The notes beneath the pieces were generated by a model. That model saw only the letters and a program-made list of their open reading frames with translations, ran no database searches and was not told where the DNA came from. A stretch of DNA of 64,000 nucleotides from Bradyrhizobium iriomotense (lineage in GTDB: Bacteria > Pseudomonadota > Alphaproteobacteria > Rhizobiales > Xanthobacteraceae). Of the stretch, positions 25,898 through 37,736 are shown one piece after another; positions within the stretch are counted from its first letter, which is position 1; the number at the start of each line of letters is the position of its first letter. The DNA is taken from positions 1 to 64,000 of the forward strand of contig NZ_JAFCLP010000029.1 in assembly GCF_018129405.1 (NCBI RefSeq). Reading direction: 5' to 3'. A program made the translations under genes and the position numbers.

Positions 25898-27364
25898 TCA
25901 CCGCCGCTCCGTGTTGCCCATCTCGGCCGAACTCTTGGCTTCCTGCGCGAGCGCGGCGGAGAGTGCGGCGGTCTGAGCCGGGGTGCCCCAGCTCGGCTCC
26001 TCGCTGCCGTCGCCCCAGTTGCGCGGCCGATAGAAGGTGTGCACGCCGGTCTTGTACATCTTCTTCATCTCGGCGACCCAGGACGGACGCACCCAATAGG
26101 CGTGGTAGTGCGTCGACTTGCCGACCTCGGGCAGCCAGATCTGGCCATCGAGCATCGCCTTCGAGATCTTCTTGGCGCGTTCCCACATCTCGGGCTCGCG
26201 GATCACGTCGGGATTGTTGTCACAGGCAAAGGTGAACTGGCAGGCGAAGTGGCGGTACTTGTTCTGGTAGACCACGCCGCACACTGTGTCGGGATATTTG
26301 CCGGAGAACACGCGGTTCATCACCACTTGCGCGACCGCCATCTGTCCGCGCACGGCCTCGCCGCGGGATTCGAAATAGACGGCTTCGGCGAGGCACTTTT
26401 CCGACTTCGCGCGCGACTTGTCGTCGAGCGCGAGCCGCTCCGCCGGCGATTTGGTGCGCTGATTGTCGGCGTTGACCTCGCCCTTCGGCGCGACGCTCTC
26501 GCCGCTCTCGACGTCCTTGGCGATCTCCGCCGTCGGCGGGGTCAGCGAGGCCGTGACCTTCATGTCGGGATCGGGCATCACGATCAGCGGCTCGGCGCCG
26601 GGCTGCCAGCTCTCGATGCTCTCGAGATTGCCGCCGAGCGAGGAATTGCCGAAGAACAGGCTCGATGTCTTGACGCTGAAGGGATCGCGCGCGGGCGTCG
26701 TCGGCGCGGTGGCCCGCTTCAGCGCCTCCAGCGGCTGCACCGCGAATGAACGTGCGACGTCGCTGGCCTGCGGTGGATTGGAATATTGCGGCAATGGCGG
26801 CGCGCGCAGCGCTTCCGCAAGCTCCGGGTCGAGCGCGGCCGCGGACTCAGGCGACATCGCTTGCGACATCGCTTGCGGCAGTGCAGCGGTCTTGGCGCCG
26901 AACACCGAGCTGTTCGACGTCGCGGGATCTTCCTGCGCTGGCATCGCTGCTGGCGCCGCAGTCTCGGGGACCGGCGCGGGCGTAGCCGTTGCGAGGCGAT
27001 CACCCTTGAGAGAGCGATCGACCTTGGGAAAATCTGCAGCCTGATAGCGGGGCGGCGCCTGCAGCGCCGGATTGCGGCCGATCGCGCCGGTGACATCGCG
27101 GCCATCGATGCTTGCGAGGCGAACCATCGCGCTCTGCGGAACCGACGTGCCGATGGGACGGGAAAAACTGTAGGTGGCGAGCTGGATCGAGGACGCCGCG
27201 GAGAACACCTGCTTCTGCCAACGCTCGGCGACGCCGGGCTGACGCGCCAGCAGGGAGGCAATGTCCTGATAGCCGGTCTCTCTCGGCATCAATGCGAAGA
27301 TGCAGAGACCGATGCCGAAGGACGCGAACCGCGCGCCCTTCGGATGGTTACGCAACACTGACAT
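25898..27364 (-). CDS. SleB-type cell wall hydrolase with long N-terminal extension
   Basis: 488 residues. The C-terminal 150 or so form a SleB/CwlJ domain, a peptidoglycan hydrolase: CLAEAVYFESRGEAVRGQMA carries the catalytic glutamate, followed by VVMNRVFSGKYPDTVCGVVYQ and CQFTFACD. An N-terminal hydrophobic stretch (FASFGIGLCIFALM) looks like a signal anchor. In between are about 280 residues of Pro/Ala/Ser-rich, probably disordered chain. In non-sporulating alphaproteobacteria such proteins should act in envelope remodelling. The start at ATG 27364 is a choice between several; GTG 27379 and other upstream codons are possible because no strong ribosome binding site is seen. Confidence 0.85.
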   Translation of the reverse strand: MSVLRNHPKGARFASFGIGLCIFALMPRETGYQDIASLLARQPGVAERWQKQVFSAASSIQLATYSFSRPIGTSVPQSAMVRLASIDGRDVTGAIGRNPALQAPPRYQAADFPKVDRSLKGDRLATATPAPVPETAAPAAMPAQEDPATSNSSVFGAKTAALPQAMSQAMSPESAAALDPELAEALRAPPLPQYSNPPQASDVARSFAVQPLEALKRATAPTTPARDPFSVKTSSLFFGNSSLGGNLESIESWQPGAEPLIVMPDPDMKVTASLTPPTAEIAKDVESGESVAPKGEVNADNQRTKSPAERLALDDKSRAKSEKCLAEAVYFESRGEAVRGQMAVAQVVMNRVFSGKYPDTVCGVVYQNKYRHFACQFTFACDNNPDVIREPEMWERAKKISKAMLDGQIWLPEVGKSTHYHAYWVRPSWVAEMKKMYKTGVHTFYRPRNWGDGSEEPSWGTPAQTAALSAALAQEAKSSAEMGNTERR

Positions 27365-27667
27365 CAACACGCTCACGCTACGCTTACGCCAGAAAAATCG
27401 AACCGCAGTACGTCCGTGCAATTCGATCTTTATCGTAAGTATCGAATTTAGGTTGCCGCGGCGTTAATCGGCGTTGCGCGCGCGGCACACTCAAGCAATT
27501 GCAGGTGTTTTCACGGGGCGGCAATGCGCATTGGTAAATGCGGCCTCACGTAGAGCGGTAAACATCTGGTCAACGCGAATGGTGAAGGAACTCTTGCTGG
27601 CGCGTATCATTACGGGACACGCGTGGTGAGTTCCGGCGTTGCACGAGATGCCTCCACTACAACAGCT

Positions 27668-27767
27668 GTCATGCCCCGCGAAGGCGGGGCATCCAGTACG
27701 CCGCCGCCTATCGCTTCTATCACTACTGTCTCGGAGTACTGGATCGCCCGGTCAAGCCGGGCGATGA
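27668..27767. repeat. Intergenic palindromic repeat, type F, and half type C
   Basis: The left arm holds ATGCCCCGCGAAGGCGGGGC and the right arm CGCCCGGTCAAGCCGGGCG; between them ATCCAGTAC faces GTACTGGAT. Each arm is also a hairpin alone. A single type C arm (CTTCG-less variant CTGCGCTCGCAATGAC) follows at 27796-27812. Confidence 0.75.
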
Positions 27768-27840
27768 CACCGAGTGTGTGGCTTGGGTTGCCTCGCTGCG
27801 CTCGCAATGACAGCGTGGAGAGAGCGGAGCACAAAATGAA

Positions 27841-27866
27841 AGAGGCGGAGCCAAGGCCCCGCCTCT
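27841..27866 (-). terminator. ppdK transcription terminator
   Basis: On the minus strand AGAGGCGG, a ten-base loop and CCGCCTCT form an eight-pair stem, followed by TTCATTTTGT. It begins 25 bases after the ppdK stop. Confidence 0.65.
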
Positions 27867-27890
27867 CTCAACTCAATTCTTTGCTTCGGC

Positions 27891-30830
<2,940 letters not shown>

Positions 30831-30926
30831 AGCTTGCACACAACCTGCGAGAGGAAAGGGAAATCGCGGGCCTTACACCACTTTGGAGGGGCCCGCGCAA
30901 GTCGAACAGTTCCGGAAAATGAACCC

Positions 30927-31082
30927 CTAGAGATGGAGCCACTTCAGGAGCCCGAGCCCGATCGCACCGTTGATGATGAGAAAGATCGCGACGATCAGGT
31001 TGAGCAGCCGCGGCATGATCAGGATGAGCACGCCCGCAATCAACGACAGGATCGGCGAAATGTGGGCGACGGTGATGTGCAT
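30927..31082 (-). CDS. Small DUF3096-type membrane protein, 51 residues
   Basis: This short gene encodes a 51-residue protein beginning MHITVAHISPILSLIAGVLI. It has two hydrophobic helices, about 8-24 and 28-44, separated by a Pro-Arg turn (IMPRLLN), and ends in KWLHL. The pattern matches the DUF3096 family of tiny membrane proteins; function unknown. The codons have the strong third-position GC of the neighbours. It lies 96 bases upstream of ppdK on the same strand and could be in its leader. Confidence 0.78.
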   Translation of the reverse strand: MHITVAHISPILSLIAGVLILIMPRLLNLIVAIFLIINGAIGLGLLKWLHL

Positions 31083-31307
31083 GAACTATCTTTCTGTGGA
31101 GGTGAGGCGAATCGCTGGCGGATCATAGCGGTCCCGGTTCCGCGAGTAGAGACGCGCAAGGCGCGATGCGAGTTCCCCCATTCGCGAAAACTGCCCGAAA
31201 TTGCCGCGAATGCGGCGGGCATTTTCCCGGAACATTGCCAAGACGCATGCATTGGCAACGAGTCGCGCCACTGGCGCTTCCGAAAAATCACGTCGAAGGA
31301 GTTTTGC

Positions 31308-31655
31308 ATGCGGAACAGGATTCTTGCTCTTGCAGCGCTCGCGGCCGCGGTCGGCTCGCCCCTGGCGGCGCAGGCGCAAAGCACGGTCGGGCGCGCACCT
31401 GTCGTCGTCGACAGCGGCCCGACGATTGCGGTCGAACAGCGGCCGGCCTTCCGCGACTATGTCGTCGAGCAACGTGTGCCAGCCTTCCGTGTCCCGGATC
31501 GCGTGGTGGTGGGTGCTACCTTACCCGAAAGCGGCATCACCTATTATGACGTGCCGCAACGTTTCGGCGCCACCACCTATCGCTACACCGTCGTGAACGG
31601 CGAGACCGTGCTGGTCGAGCCGCGCTCGCGCCGCATCGTCGAGGTGCTGGACTAG
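31308..31655 (+). CDS. Secreted DUF1236-type protein
   Basis: 115 residues with a signal peptide ending near residue 23 (AAQAQ). The mature part has the DUF1236 pattern: VVVGATLPESGITYYDVP and then YRYTVVNGETVLVEPRSRRIVEVL. These are small periplasmic proteins common in Rhizobiales, of unknown function. The start at ATG 31308 has GAAGGAG at 31294-31300. It diverges from the DUF3096 gene across 225 bases, where TTGCCA and TGGCAA form an inverted repeat near 31236-31258. Confidence 0.82.
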   Translation: MRNRILALAALAAAVGSPLAAQAQSTVGRAPVVVDSGPTIAVEQRPAFRDYVVEQRVPAFRVPDRVVVGATLPESGITYYDVPQRFGATTYRYTVVNGETVLVEPRSRRIVEVLD

Positions 31656-31726
31656 ACTGTCGTCCGGACGCGTTTTCGTCACGCGAACGGTATCTGCCTC
31701 GCTTGAGAACGCCGCTGATCGACTAG

Positions 31727-31821
31727 ATGTCCGGCGCGCCACTTCAATCAGGCTGGCGCGAGCAGTATTAAATCGGACATCAGGCCCTGCCCGGTCTCCC
31801 CCCGCCGGGCGGGGCTTTTTT
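31727..31821 (+). ncRNA. Candidate structured small RNA or 3' element ending in a terminator
   Basis: Two nested stems are present: ATGTCCG (31727-31733) with CGGACAT (31774-31780), and inside them CGCGCCA (31735-31741) with TGGCGCG (31754-31760). About 20 bases on lies a strong intrinsic terminator. The whole could be a small RNA of about 95 bases or the structured tail of the DUF1236 message. No promoter was identified. Confidence 0.4.
31800..31821 (+). terminator. Rho-independent terminator
   Basis: CCCCGC (31800-31805), loop CGG, GCGGGG (31809-31814), one C, then six T (31816-31821). This is the most textbook intrinsic terminator in the window. Confidence 0.85.
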
Positions 31822-31835
31822 GTGCTTCATCGCAT

Positions 31836-31915
31836 CGTCATTCCGGGGCGCGCGAAAGCGCGAACCCGGAAGTTCGAGATTCCGGGTTCGGTGCTGCGCA
31901 CCGCCCCGGAATGAC
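31836..31915. repeat. Intergenic palindromic repeat, type E
   Basis: CGTCATTCCGGGGCG at the left pairs with CGCCCCGGAATGACG at the right. Inner arms around AACCCGGAA and TTCCGGGTT form a second stem. It lies just beyond the terminator and before the glyS stop. Confidence 0.85.
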
Positions 31916-31922
31916 GGAATGA

Positions 31923-34034
31923 TCAATCCTGGATCTTCGAGAAATCCGCCACCGCACGCGTGGCGCTGCGGATTTCATTCAGCAGCTTAAGGCGGTTCTC
32001 GCGCACCTTCGGATCGTCGTCGTTGACGCGGACCTTGTCGAAGAATGCATCGACCGGCGGACGCAATTTCGCCATCGCGCTGATGGCGGCGGCAAAGTCT
32101 TCCTTGGCGACGGCCGCGCTTGCTTCCGCCTTGACCTCGCCGATCGCCTTCGCCAGCGCCTTCTCCTCACCGAGGCTGTAGAGCGCAGCATCGGGCGCGC
32201 CCTCGAAGGTCCGCTTGTCCTTCTTCTCCTCGATCGAGAGGATGTTGCTGGCACGCTTGGTGCCGGCAAGCAGGTTCTTGCCGTCGTCGCTGTCGAGGAA
32301 TTTGCCGAGCGCCTCGACGCGGCGGACGATCAGCAAGAGATCGTCCTGGCCGCCGAGCGCGAACACGGCGTCGACGAGGTCGTGCCGCGCGCCCTGCTCG
32401 CGGAGCTGGACTTTTAGGCGGTCGGCGAAGAAGGCGAGCAGATCGCTCGGAAGCTTCTGCCCATCCGCAGACTTCATCGACAAGCCGGCGAGCGCGGACG
32501 CCGCCACCTTCATCAGCGACAGACGCAGCGCGTTCTCGGCGATCAGCCGGATCACACCGAGCGCCGCACGACGCAGCGCATACGGGTCCTTGCTACCGGT
32601 CGGCTTCTCATCGATCGCCCAGAAGCCGACGAGCGTATCGAGCTTGTCGGCCAGCGCCACCGCAACACTGACCGGATCCGTCGGCACGCGATCGGCGGGG
32701 CCTTGCGGCTTGTAGTGCTCTTCGCAGGCGGCGGCGACGGAGGCGTCCTCGCCTTGCGCCAGCGCGTAGTACTTGCCCATCAGGCCCTGCACCTCGGGGA
32801 ATTCGCCGACGACTTCGGTCAGCAAATCCGCCTTGGCCAGATGCGCGGCACGGGTCGCCTTGGCGACATCGGCGCCGACCAGCGGCGCGATCTCTGCGGC
32901 GAGCCGCTCGATACGCTTGATGCGCTCAGCCTGCGTGCCGAGCTTCTCGTGGAACACGATCTGCTCGAACTTCGGCAGCCGGTCCTCGAGCTTGGTCTTG
33001 AGGTCCGTCTCGTAGAAGAATTTCGCATCGCTCAGCCGCGCGCGGATGACGCGCTCGTTGCCGGCGATGATGGTCTTGCCGCCATCGGTCGCCTCGATGT
33101 TGGCGACCAGGATGAACTTGTTGGCAAGCTTGCCCGTCTTGTCAGTGCTCTTGGGATCGCTGACCACAAAACACTTCTGGTTGTTGCGGATGGTGGCGCG
33201 GATCACTTCCCCTGGAGTCGCCAGGAATTCCTGTTCGAACGAGCCCATCAGCACGACCGGCCATTCGACGAGGCCAGCGACCTCGTCGAGCAGGTTCTGG
33301 TCCTCGACGAGCTCAAAGCCTTGCGCGAATGCGAGCTGCTTGGCGTCGGTGAGGATAGCGTCCTTGCGGCGCTCGGGGTCGAGCACGACCTTCGCGGCGA
33401 GCAGTTTTGCCTCGTAGTCCTCGAAGCGGCGCACAGAGATCGCCGACGGCGCCATGAAGCGGTGGCCGTAAGTGGTCTGGCCGCTCTCGATACCGTCCAC
33501 CGAAAACTTCACGACATCGGGCTCTTCGGTCTCGAGCCCGAAGGTCGCGGTGATCGCGTGCAGCGGACGCACCCAGCTCAGCGAGCCCGGCTTGCCGGAG
33601 CGCGCGCCCCAGCGCATCGATTTCGGCCAGGGGAAGGTGCGGATGATGACGGGCAGGATTTCCGCGAGCACGTCGATCGCATCGCGGCCGGGCTTCTCGA
33701 TCAAGCCGATGTAGAAATCACCCTTGGGGTCGCGCTGGATCTTGGCCTCGTCCAGCGACTTCAGACCTGTCGCTTTCAGAAAGCCCTGCACGGCCGCATC
33801 GGGCGCGCCGACCTTCGGTCCGCGGCGTTCGGTCTTGAGATCAGGCTGGCGCGCGGGGATGCCATGGACGGTGAGCGCGAGGCGGCGCGGCGTCGCGAAG
33901 GCTTTTGCGCCCTCGTAGACCAGGCCTTCGGCAACCAGCTTGTCGGTGACCATGCGGCGCAAATCGTCGGCCGCCTTGGCCTGCATGCGCGCAGGAATTT
34001 CTTCCGAGAACAGTTCAAGCAAAAGATCGGGCAT
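31923..34034 (-). CDS. glyS: Glycyl-tRNA synthetase beta subunit
   Basis: 703 residues, the standard size of the beta subunit of the bacterial alpha2-beta2 glycyl-tRNA synthetase, which contacts tRNA and completes glycylation. It begins [18 protein letters not shown], a clear GlyS signature, and keeps [18 protein letters not shown]-like and [12 protein letters not shown] segments and a C-terminal anticodon-binding helical domain. Its start overlaps the glyQ stop by one base, so the subunits are translated from one message. Confidence 0.96.
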   Translation of the reverse strand: MPDLLLELFSEEIPARMQAKAADDLRRMVTDKLVAEGLVYEGAKAFATPRRLALTVHGIPARQPDLKTERRGPKVGAPDAAVQGFLKATGLKSLDEAKIQRDPKGDFYIGLIEKPGRDAIDVLAEILPVIIRTFPWPKSMRWGARSGKPGSLSWVRPLHAITATFGLETEEPDVVKFSVDGIESGQTTYGHRFMAPSAISVRRFEDYEAKLLAAKVVLDPERRKDAILTDAKQLAFAQGFELVEDQNLLDEVAGLVEWPVVLMGSFEQEFLATPGEVIRATIRNNQKCFVVSDPKSTDKTGKLANKFILVANIEATDGGKTIIAGNERVIRARLSDAKFFYETDLKTKLEDRLPKFEQIVFHEKLGTQAERIKRIERLAAEIAPLVGADVAKATRAAHLAKADLLTEVVGEFPEVQGLMGKYYALAQGEDASVAAACEEHYKPQGPADRVPTDPVSVAVALADKLDTLVGFWAIDEKPTGSKDPYALRRAALGVIRLIAENALRLSLMKVAASALAGLSMKSADGQKLPSDLLAFFADRLKVQLREQGARHDLVDAVFALGGQDDLLLIVRRVEALGKFLDSDDGKNLLAGTKRASNILSIEEKKDKRTFEGAPDAALYSLGEEKALAKAIGEVKAEASAAVAKEDFAAAISAMAKLRPPVDAFFDKVRVNDDDPKVRENRLKLLNEIRSATRAVADFSKIQD

Positions 34035-34972
34035 CAGGCCGCTCCGCCCGCTTCAGTATGGATCCAGGCCTCGCCGCAAGCCTTGGCCAGTTCGCGCACA
34101 CGAAGAATGTAGCTCTGCCGCTCAGTCACGGAGATCACGCCGCGGGCATCAAGCAGATTGAAGACATGGCTTGCCTTGATGCACTGGTCATATGCCGGCA
34201 GCGCCATCAGGTGCTGCTTGCTGTTGCCGCCTTCGCGCCAGCCGGCGTCGAGATATTTTTTGCAGGCCGCTTCCGCCATCTTGAACTGCTCGAACAGCAT
34301 CGCGGTGTCGGCAACTTCAAAGTTGTGCTTCGAATATTCCCGCTCGGCCTGCAGGAACACATCGCCATAGGTGACCTTGGCGTCGCCCTCGCGGCCGTTG
34401 AAGTTGAGGTCGTAGACGCGGTCGACGCCCTGCACATACATGGCAAGACGCTCGAGCCCGTAGGTGAGCTCGCCCGCGACAGGCGCGCATTCGAAGCCGG
34501 CAACCTGCTGGAAATAGGTGAACTGGCTCACCTCCATGCCGTCGCACCAGCACTCCCACCCCAAGCCCCAGGCGCCCAGCGTCGGGCTCTCCCAATCGTC
34601 CTCGACGAAGCGGATGTCGTGCACGGCGGAATCGATGCCGATCGCCGCGAGCGACTTCAGGTACAGCTCCTGAAGGTTCGGCGGCGACGGCTTCATGATC
34701 ACCTGGAACTGGTAGTAGTGCTGCATCCGGTTCGGGTTCTCGCCGTAGCGGCCGTCCTTGGGCCGGCGCGAGGGCTGCACATAGGCGGCGTTCCACGGCT
34801 TTGGCCCGAGCGCGCGCAGCGTGGTCGCCGGATGGAAGGTGCCCGCGCCCATCTCCATGTCATAGGGCTGCAGGATCACGCAGCCCTGCTCGGCCCAGAA
34901 CCGCTGGAGCGCGAGGATGAAGCCCTGGAACGAGCGTTCCGGGCGCATATGGGCGGGCAATGAGGCGTCCAT
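34034..34972 (-). CDS. glyQ: Glycyl-tRNA synthetase alpha subunit
   Basis: 312 residues. The alpha subunit carries the class II catalytic core. Signatures are [61 protein letters not shown] and [10 protein letters not shown]. It is the promoter-proximal gene of glyQS. Upstream lie about 220 bases with a type G repeat and no recognised leader regulator. Confidence 0.97.
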   Translation of the reverse strand: MDASLPAHMRPERSFQGFILALQRFWAEQGCVILQPYDMEMGAGTFHPATTLRALGPKPWNAAYVQPSRRPKDGRYGENPNRMQHYYQFQVIMKPSPPNLQELYLKSLAAIGIDSAVHDIRFVEDDWESPTLGAWGLGWECWCDGMEVSQFTYFQQVAGFECAPVAGELTYGLERLAMYVQGVDRVYDLNFNGREGDAKVTYGDVFLQAEREYSKHNFEVADTAMLFEQFKMAEAACKKYLDAGWREGGNSKQHLMALPAYDQCIKASHVFNLLDARGVISVTERQSYILRVRELAKACGEAWIHTEAGGAA

Positions 34973-35080
34973 CGTCAGATCAGGCTCTCGCGGGGGGTTT
35001 TGAATCGCGCGGGACCGTATCGACGGCGGGGATGGGAATCAAGGCAAAGGGGGTGGATTCGGGCCGATCCTGGGAGGAGG

Positions 35081-35177
35081 CCGTAAGGTGGGCAAAGGCG
35101 CCCTTGCGCCGTGCCCACCATCTTTCCGGGACTTCCGATGCTGACGGTGGGCACGCTTCGCTTTGCCCACCTTACGG
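35081..35177. repeat. Intergenic palindromic repeat, type G
   Basis: CCGTAAGGTGGGCAAAG at 35081-35097 pairs with CTTTGCCCACCTTACGG at 35161-35177. The inner arms GGGCAC-type and GTGCCC-type form further pairs. A half copy is at 11930-11950. Confidence 0.85.
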
Positions 35178-35195
35178 CAGCGGTTTATGGCGCGG

Positions 35196-35387
35196 CTAAC
35201 CCGGCCGGTAAGCTCCAGTCACGGGGTCACGCTTCAGTGTCTGGATTTCCCCCATATGGGCGGTCTCGGCGACGCGCGACAGGCGCATCTCCTCCAGTTC
35301 CTGGTTGATCCGGACGGCGGTCTTGTAGGCCCAGCGGACCACGGCAAGCCCGCCCAGGACGCCCGCGAAAGCGACGAACGGCGGCAT
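35196..35387 (-). CDS. Small membrane-anchored hypothetical protein, 63 residues
   Basis: A hydrophobic N-terminal helix (MPPFVAFAGVLGGLAVVRWAY) precedes a charged, probably helical segment (INQELEEMRLSRVAETAHMG) and a short tail KRDPVTGAYRPG. That arrangement suggests a single-pass inner-membrane protein with a cytoplasmic tail. I know no function. It is 104 bases downstream of the S49 peptidase gene on the same strand and may be cotranscribed with it. Codon use is like its neighbours. Confidence 0.68.
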   Translation of the reverse strand: MPPFVAFAGVLGGLAVVRWAYKTAVRINQELEEMRLSRVAETAHMGEIQTLKRDPVTGAYRPG

Positions 35388-35491
35388 CTGTCGATCCTTG
35401 TCTAGTGCTCAGCCCCCACACGTATTGTCGCGCAGTCGGGGCTACGCCGCAATTGGCTCGCGCCGGACCAAATGGCGCGGGAGGGCGCAGC

Positions 35492-36400
35492 CTAGAACCC
35501 GAATTTCGCCCAAATCGCCCGCGTCTCGACCGCCGAGATCAGCTCGTCCGGCAGTCCGGCCATTGATTCCAGGGCCGAAAGCTGGCCCGCGCCGGGCGCT
35601 TTCCGCCCCAGAAGGCCGGACAGCAAGCCGGTCGGCTGGGCGATCACGGGGGTGAGAACCTTCTCGCCATAGCGGGCACGAAGAGTTGAGCGGAGATCGC
35701 CGATGCCGTCGGCGAGCCCGAGCGCGACCGAGCTCTCGCCGGCCCAGTATTCGCCCGTGAACAGGGTGTCGTCCGAGCCGTTCAGCCGCGCACCGCGGCT
35801 CTCCTTCACCAGCGCAATGAATATCTGGTGGATCTCGCGCTGGATCGCCTTCAGCTTGGCGACGTCATCGGGGTTTTCGGGGAGGAACGGATCGAGCATC
35901 GCCTTGTGCGTGCCGGCGGTGTAGAGCCGCCGCTCGACGCCGAGCCGCTTGATCGCGTCCTGGAAGCCGAAGCTGCCGCCGACCACGCCGATCGAGCCGA
36001 GGATCGAGGACGGATCGCAGAAGATCTCGTCGCCGGCGCAGGCGATCATGTAGCCGCCGGACGCCGCGACGTCCTCGACGAACACCAGCACGGGCAGCTT
36101 CTTCTCGGCCGCGAGCTGCTTGATGCGCAGGTAGATCTGGCGCGACTGCACCGGCGAGCCGCCGGGCGAGTTGATCACCAGCGCCACCGCCTTGGCATTC
36201 CGCATCGAGAAGGCCCGCTCCAGCACGCGCGCGACGCCTGCGAGCGACATGCCCGGACGCAGCGGCGTCACCGCGCCGATCACACCCGACAGCCGCACCA
36301 CCGGCACGACCGCCGAGCCGGGACGGAAGCGCGCCGGCAGATATTGCATGAGCTTGTCGGCCAGGCCGGAACTCCCACGATCGTTCAATTGTTCGGCCAT
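35492..36400 (-). CDS. S49 family serine peptidase (SppA/SohB-like)
   Basis: 302 residues, the length of the short signal-peptide-peptidase A class. The ClpP-like fold is marked by LVINSPGGSPVQS, the nucleophile serine in VAASGGYMIACAGDEIF, and SSILGSIGVVGG. A lysine in GTHKAMLDPF is in the region expected to supply the general base. The N-terminus lacks a strong membrane helix, so the protein may be peripheral or cytoplasmic. It should degrade membrane peptides such as leftover signal peptides. The gene diverges from the 32-residue peptide gene at 36513. Confidence 0.88.
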   Translation of the reverse strand: MAEQLNDRGSSGLADKLMQYLPARFRPGSAVVPVVRLSGVIGAVTPLRPGMSLAGVARVLERAFSMRNAKAVALVINSPGGSPVQSRQIYLRIKQLAAEKKLPVLVFVEDVAASGGYMIACAGDEIFCDPSSILGSIGVVGGSFGFQDAIKRLGVERRLYTAGTHKAMLDPFLPENPDDVAKLKAIQREIHQIFIALVKESRGARLNGSDDTLFTGEYWAGESSVALGLADGIGDLRSTLRARYGEKVLTPVIAQPTGLLSGLLGRKAPGAGQLSALESMAGLPDELISAVETRAIWAKFGF

Positions 36401-36454
36401 GCCCTTACCTCTGATTAACCATTTCTTATCACGCGAGTGTCATTGAAAGTGCCT

Positions 36455-36480
36455 GGAACGTGTTTTGCAGAATTCCCGTT
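36455..36480 (+). promoter_or_regulatory. EcfG-type general stress promoter
   Basis: GGAAC at 36455-36459, a 17-base spacer and CGTT at 36477-36480. This matches the consensus GGAAC-N16/17-CGTT of the alphaproteobacterial stress sigma factor EcfG. The following gene starts 33 bases downstream of the -10. Confidence 0.75.
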
Positions 36481-36512
36481 GGGAAGCTGCAATAGGCAGC
36501 GGAGGAAACGCC

Positions 36513-36611
36513 ATGAAGATCTATCTGCTGCTGCTACTGATCGGTGCGCTTTTCACGGCGATTCGCTTTACGTCCTCGCCTGAACAGCAGACGGAATCGC
36601 TTCCGCAATAA
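36513..36611 (+). CDS. 32-residue single-span membrane peptide, likely stress-induced
   Basis: The ATG at 36513 opens 32 codons ending at TAA 36609-36611. The peptide begins MKIYLLLLLIGALFTAIRF, a single hydrophobic helix of about 15 residues, and ends in a polar tail (TSSPEQQTESLPQ). GGAGGAAA lies eight bases upstream, an excellent ribosome binding site. An EcfG-type promoter is just before it, which suggests expression in the general stress response. It could be a membrane micropeptide or a short lipid-facing regulator. It is convergent with the methyltransferase gene, four bases away. Confidence 0.72.
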   Translation: MKIYLLLLLIGALFTAIRFTSSPEQQTESLPQ

Positions 36612-36615
36612 GCGA

Positions 36616-37383
36616 TCAAGGCTCCGCCAGCGGCAACACCGCCCTCCCCTCCAGAATATCCCTCACCTCTTTTTTAGGCACGTTTGACTCTTCGTTAAGC
36701 ATCAGGCCCGGCAGCAATCGTGTCGGAGCCCTGCCGCCCTTCACTGCGCGCACCAGCACGCGGATCGCGGGCTTTCCCGCTTCGCCATGAACCGGCAGAA
36801 CCACAAGGCTGCCGAAGCCGCGTGACAGCGCTGCCAAAACCTCAGCGATTCCGTCCGCGCGCCAGATCAGAGTCAGCACGCCGTTCGATCGAAGGATACG
36901 CCGCGCTGCATGCACCCACGCATGCAGCGTCTCCTCGCTCGCGACGTGCGCGGTGTGGCGGGACGGGTCCGGCGAGCCACGATGCCGTGCCGGATCGTTG
37001 AAGGGGGGATTCATCAGCACCACGTCGACACTGTCGGGCACCAGCCCATGTGCCGCGAACGCCGGCGCATCGGCCGTGACGTCGAGCACGATCGCCTCGG
37101 CGGCGATCGCATTCGCCGCCGCATTGGCGCGCGCGAGCCCCGCCAGTTCCGGATCGATCTCGACCATGCTGAGGCTGATGCCCGCGACGCGGCGGGCGAG
37201 CGCGAGTCCCGCCGTGCCGATGCCGGCGCCGAGGTCGACCACGCGGTCACCCGCCTGGGCTTGCGTCGCCGCCGCCAGCAGGATGGCGTCATGCCCGGCG
37301 CGATGGCCGGACCGCTTCTGCTTCAGGAGCAACTGCCCGCCGAGAAAGGCGTCCTCGGTGATATCGGCTGCGGCCTCAATCAT
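36616..37383 (-). CDS. SAM-dependent N6-adenine methyltransferase (TrmN6-like)
   Basis: 255 residues. The SAM-binding motif VVDLGAGIGTAGLALA and the catalytic NPPF (in VVLMNPPFND) mark an N6-adenine or N5-glutamine type methyltransferase. The N-terminal FLGGQLLLKQKRSGHRAGHDAILLAAA resembles proteins that methylate A37 of tRNA1-Val (YfiC/TrmN6). The tRNA target is inferred from that similarity. Its start overlaps the DUF2007 gene by eight bases, so they share a message. Confidence 0.84.
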   Translation of the reverse strand: MIEAAADITEDAFLGGQLLLKQKRSGHRAGHDAILLAAATQAQAGDRVVDLGAGIGTAGLALARRVAGISLSMVEIDPELAGLARANAAANAIAAEAIVLDVTADAPAFAAHGLVPDSVDVVLMNPPFNDPARHRGSPDPSRHTAHVASEETLHAWVHAARRILRSNGVLTLIWRADGIAEVLAALSRGFGSLVVLPVHGEAGKPAIRVLVRAVKGGRAPTRLLPGLMLNEESNVPKKEVRDILEGRAVLPLAEP

Positions 37384-37603
37384 CGCCGCGCAGTTCGTGG
37401 CTGAGGCCGGCGTCAGTCAGGAGCTGCCGGGCCTCGAGGGCGTCGTCCTCATGGACCAGGATCCGCCGCGGCAAAATGCCGAGCGAGCCCTCGATGATGC
37501 TCATGTTCTGGTCCAGCACCAGATGATGGATATTGGCGCCGTCGAGCAGCGCGCCGATCGCCGACACCAGCACCATGTCGTTGGTCCGAACCAGTTCACG
37601 CAA
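37376..37603 (-). CDS. DUF2007-type small protein with a TTG start
   Basis: The protein has about 75 residues, reading LRELVRTNDMVLVSAIGALL, then a second beta-alpha unit and RRILVHEDDALEARQLL. It matches DUF2007, a putative signal-transducing domain related to PII-like folds. No ATG sits at the family start. A TTG at 37603 does, with GGAGACC about nine bases upstream. A start further up at 37648 has no such support. It is translationally coupled to the methyltransferase by an eight-base overlap. Confidence 0.78.
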   Translation of the reverse strand: MRELVRTNDMVLVSAIGALLDGANIHHLVLDQNMSIIEGSLGILPRRILVHEDDALEARQLLTDAGLSHELRGDD

Positions 37604-37736
37604 AACTGAGGTCTCCTGCCCAAGGGGGGCTAAAGCGGCAAATGTCAATGGTTCCGCAGGCCTTGCCGCATCCGCCGCCAGTTTCTATTGTATTTCCATC
37701 AGAATAGCCCCTCCGGGGCAAATATTGGAGACCGGC

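Larger units (their letters stand above)
27365..27890. other. 526-base intergenic region with repeats
   Basis: I find no gene here. The first 300 bases have lower GC and may contain the hydrolase promoter. A type F palindrome occupies 27668-27767, a half copy of type C follows at 27786-27812, and the ppdK terminator hairpin is at 27841-27866. Confidence 0.6.

Noticed and set aside
31862-31890. A tRNA T-arm-like GGGTTCG sequence
   Set aside because: It belongs to the type E palindrome; no acceptor or anticodon stem fits around it.
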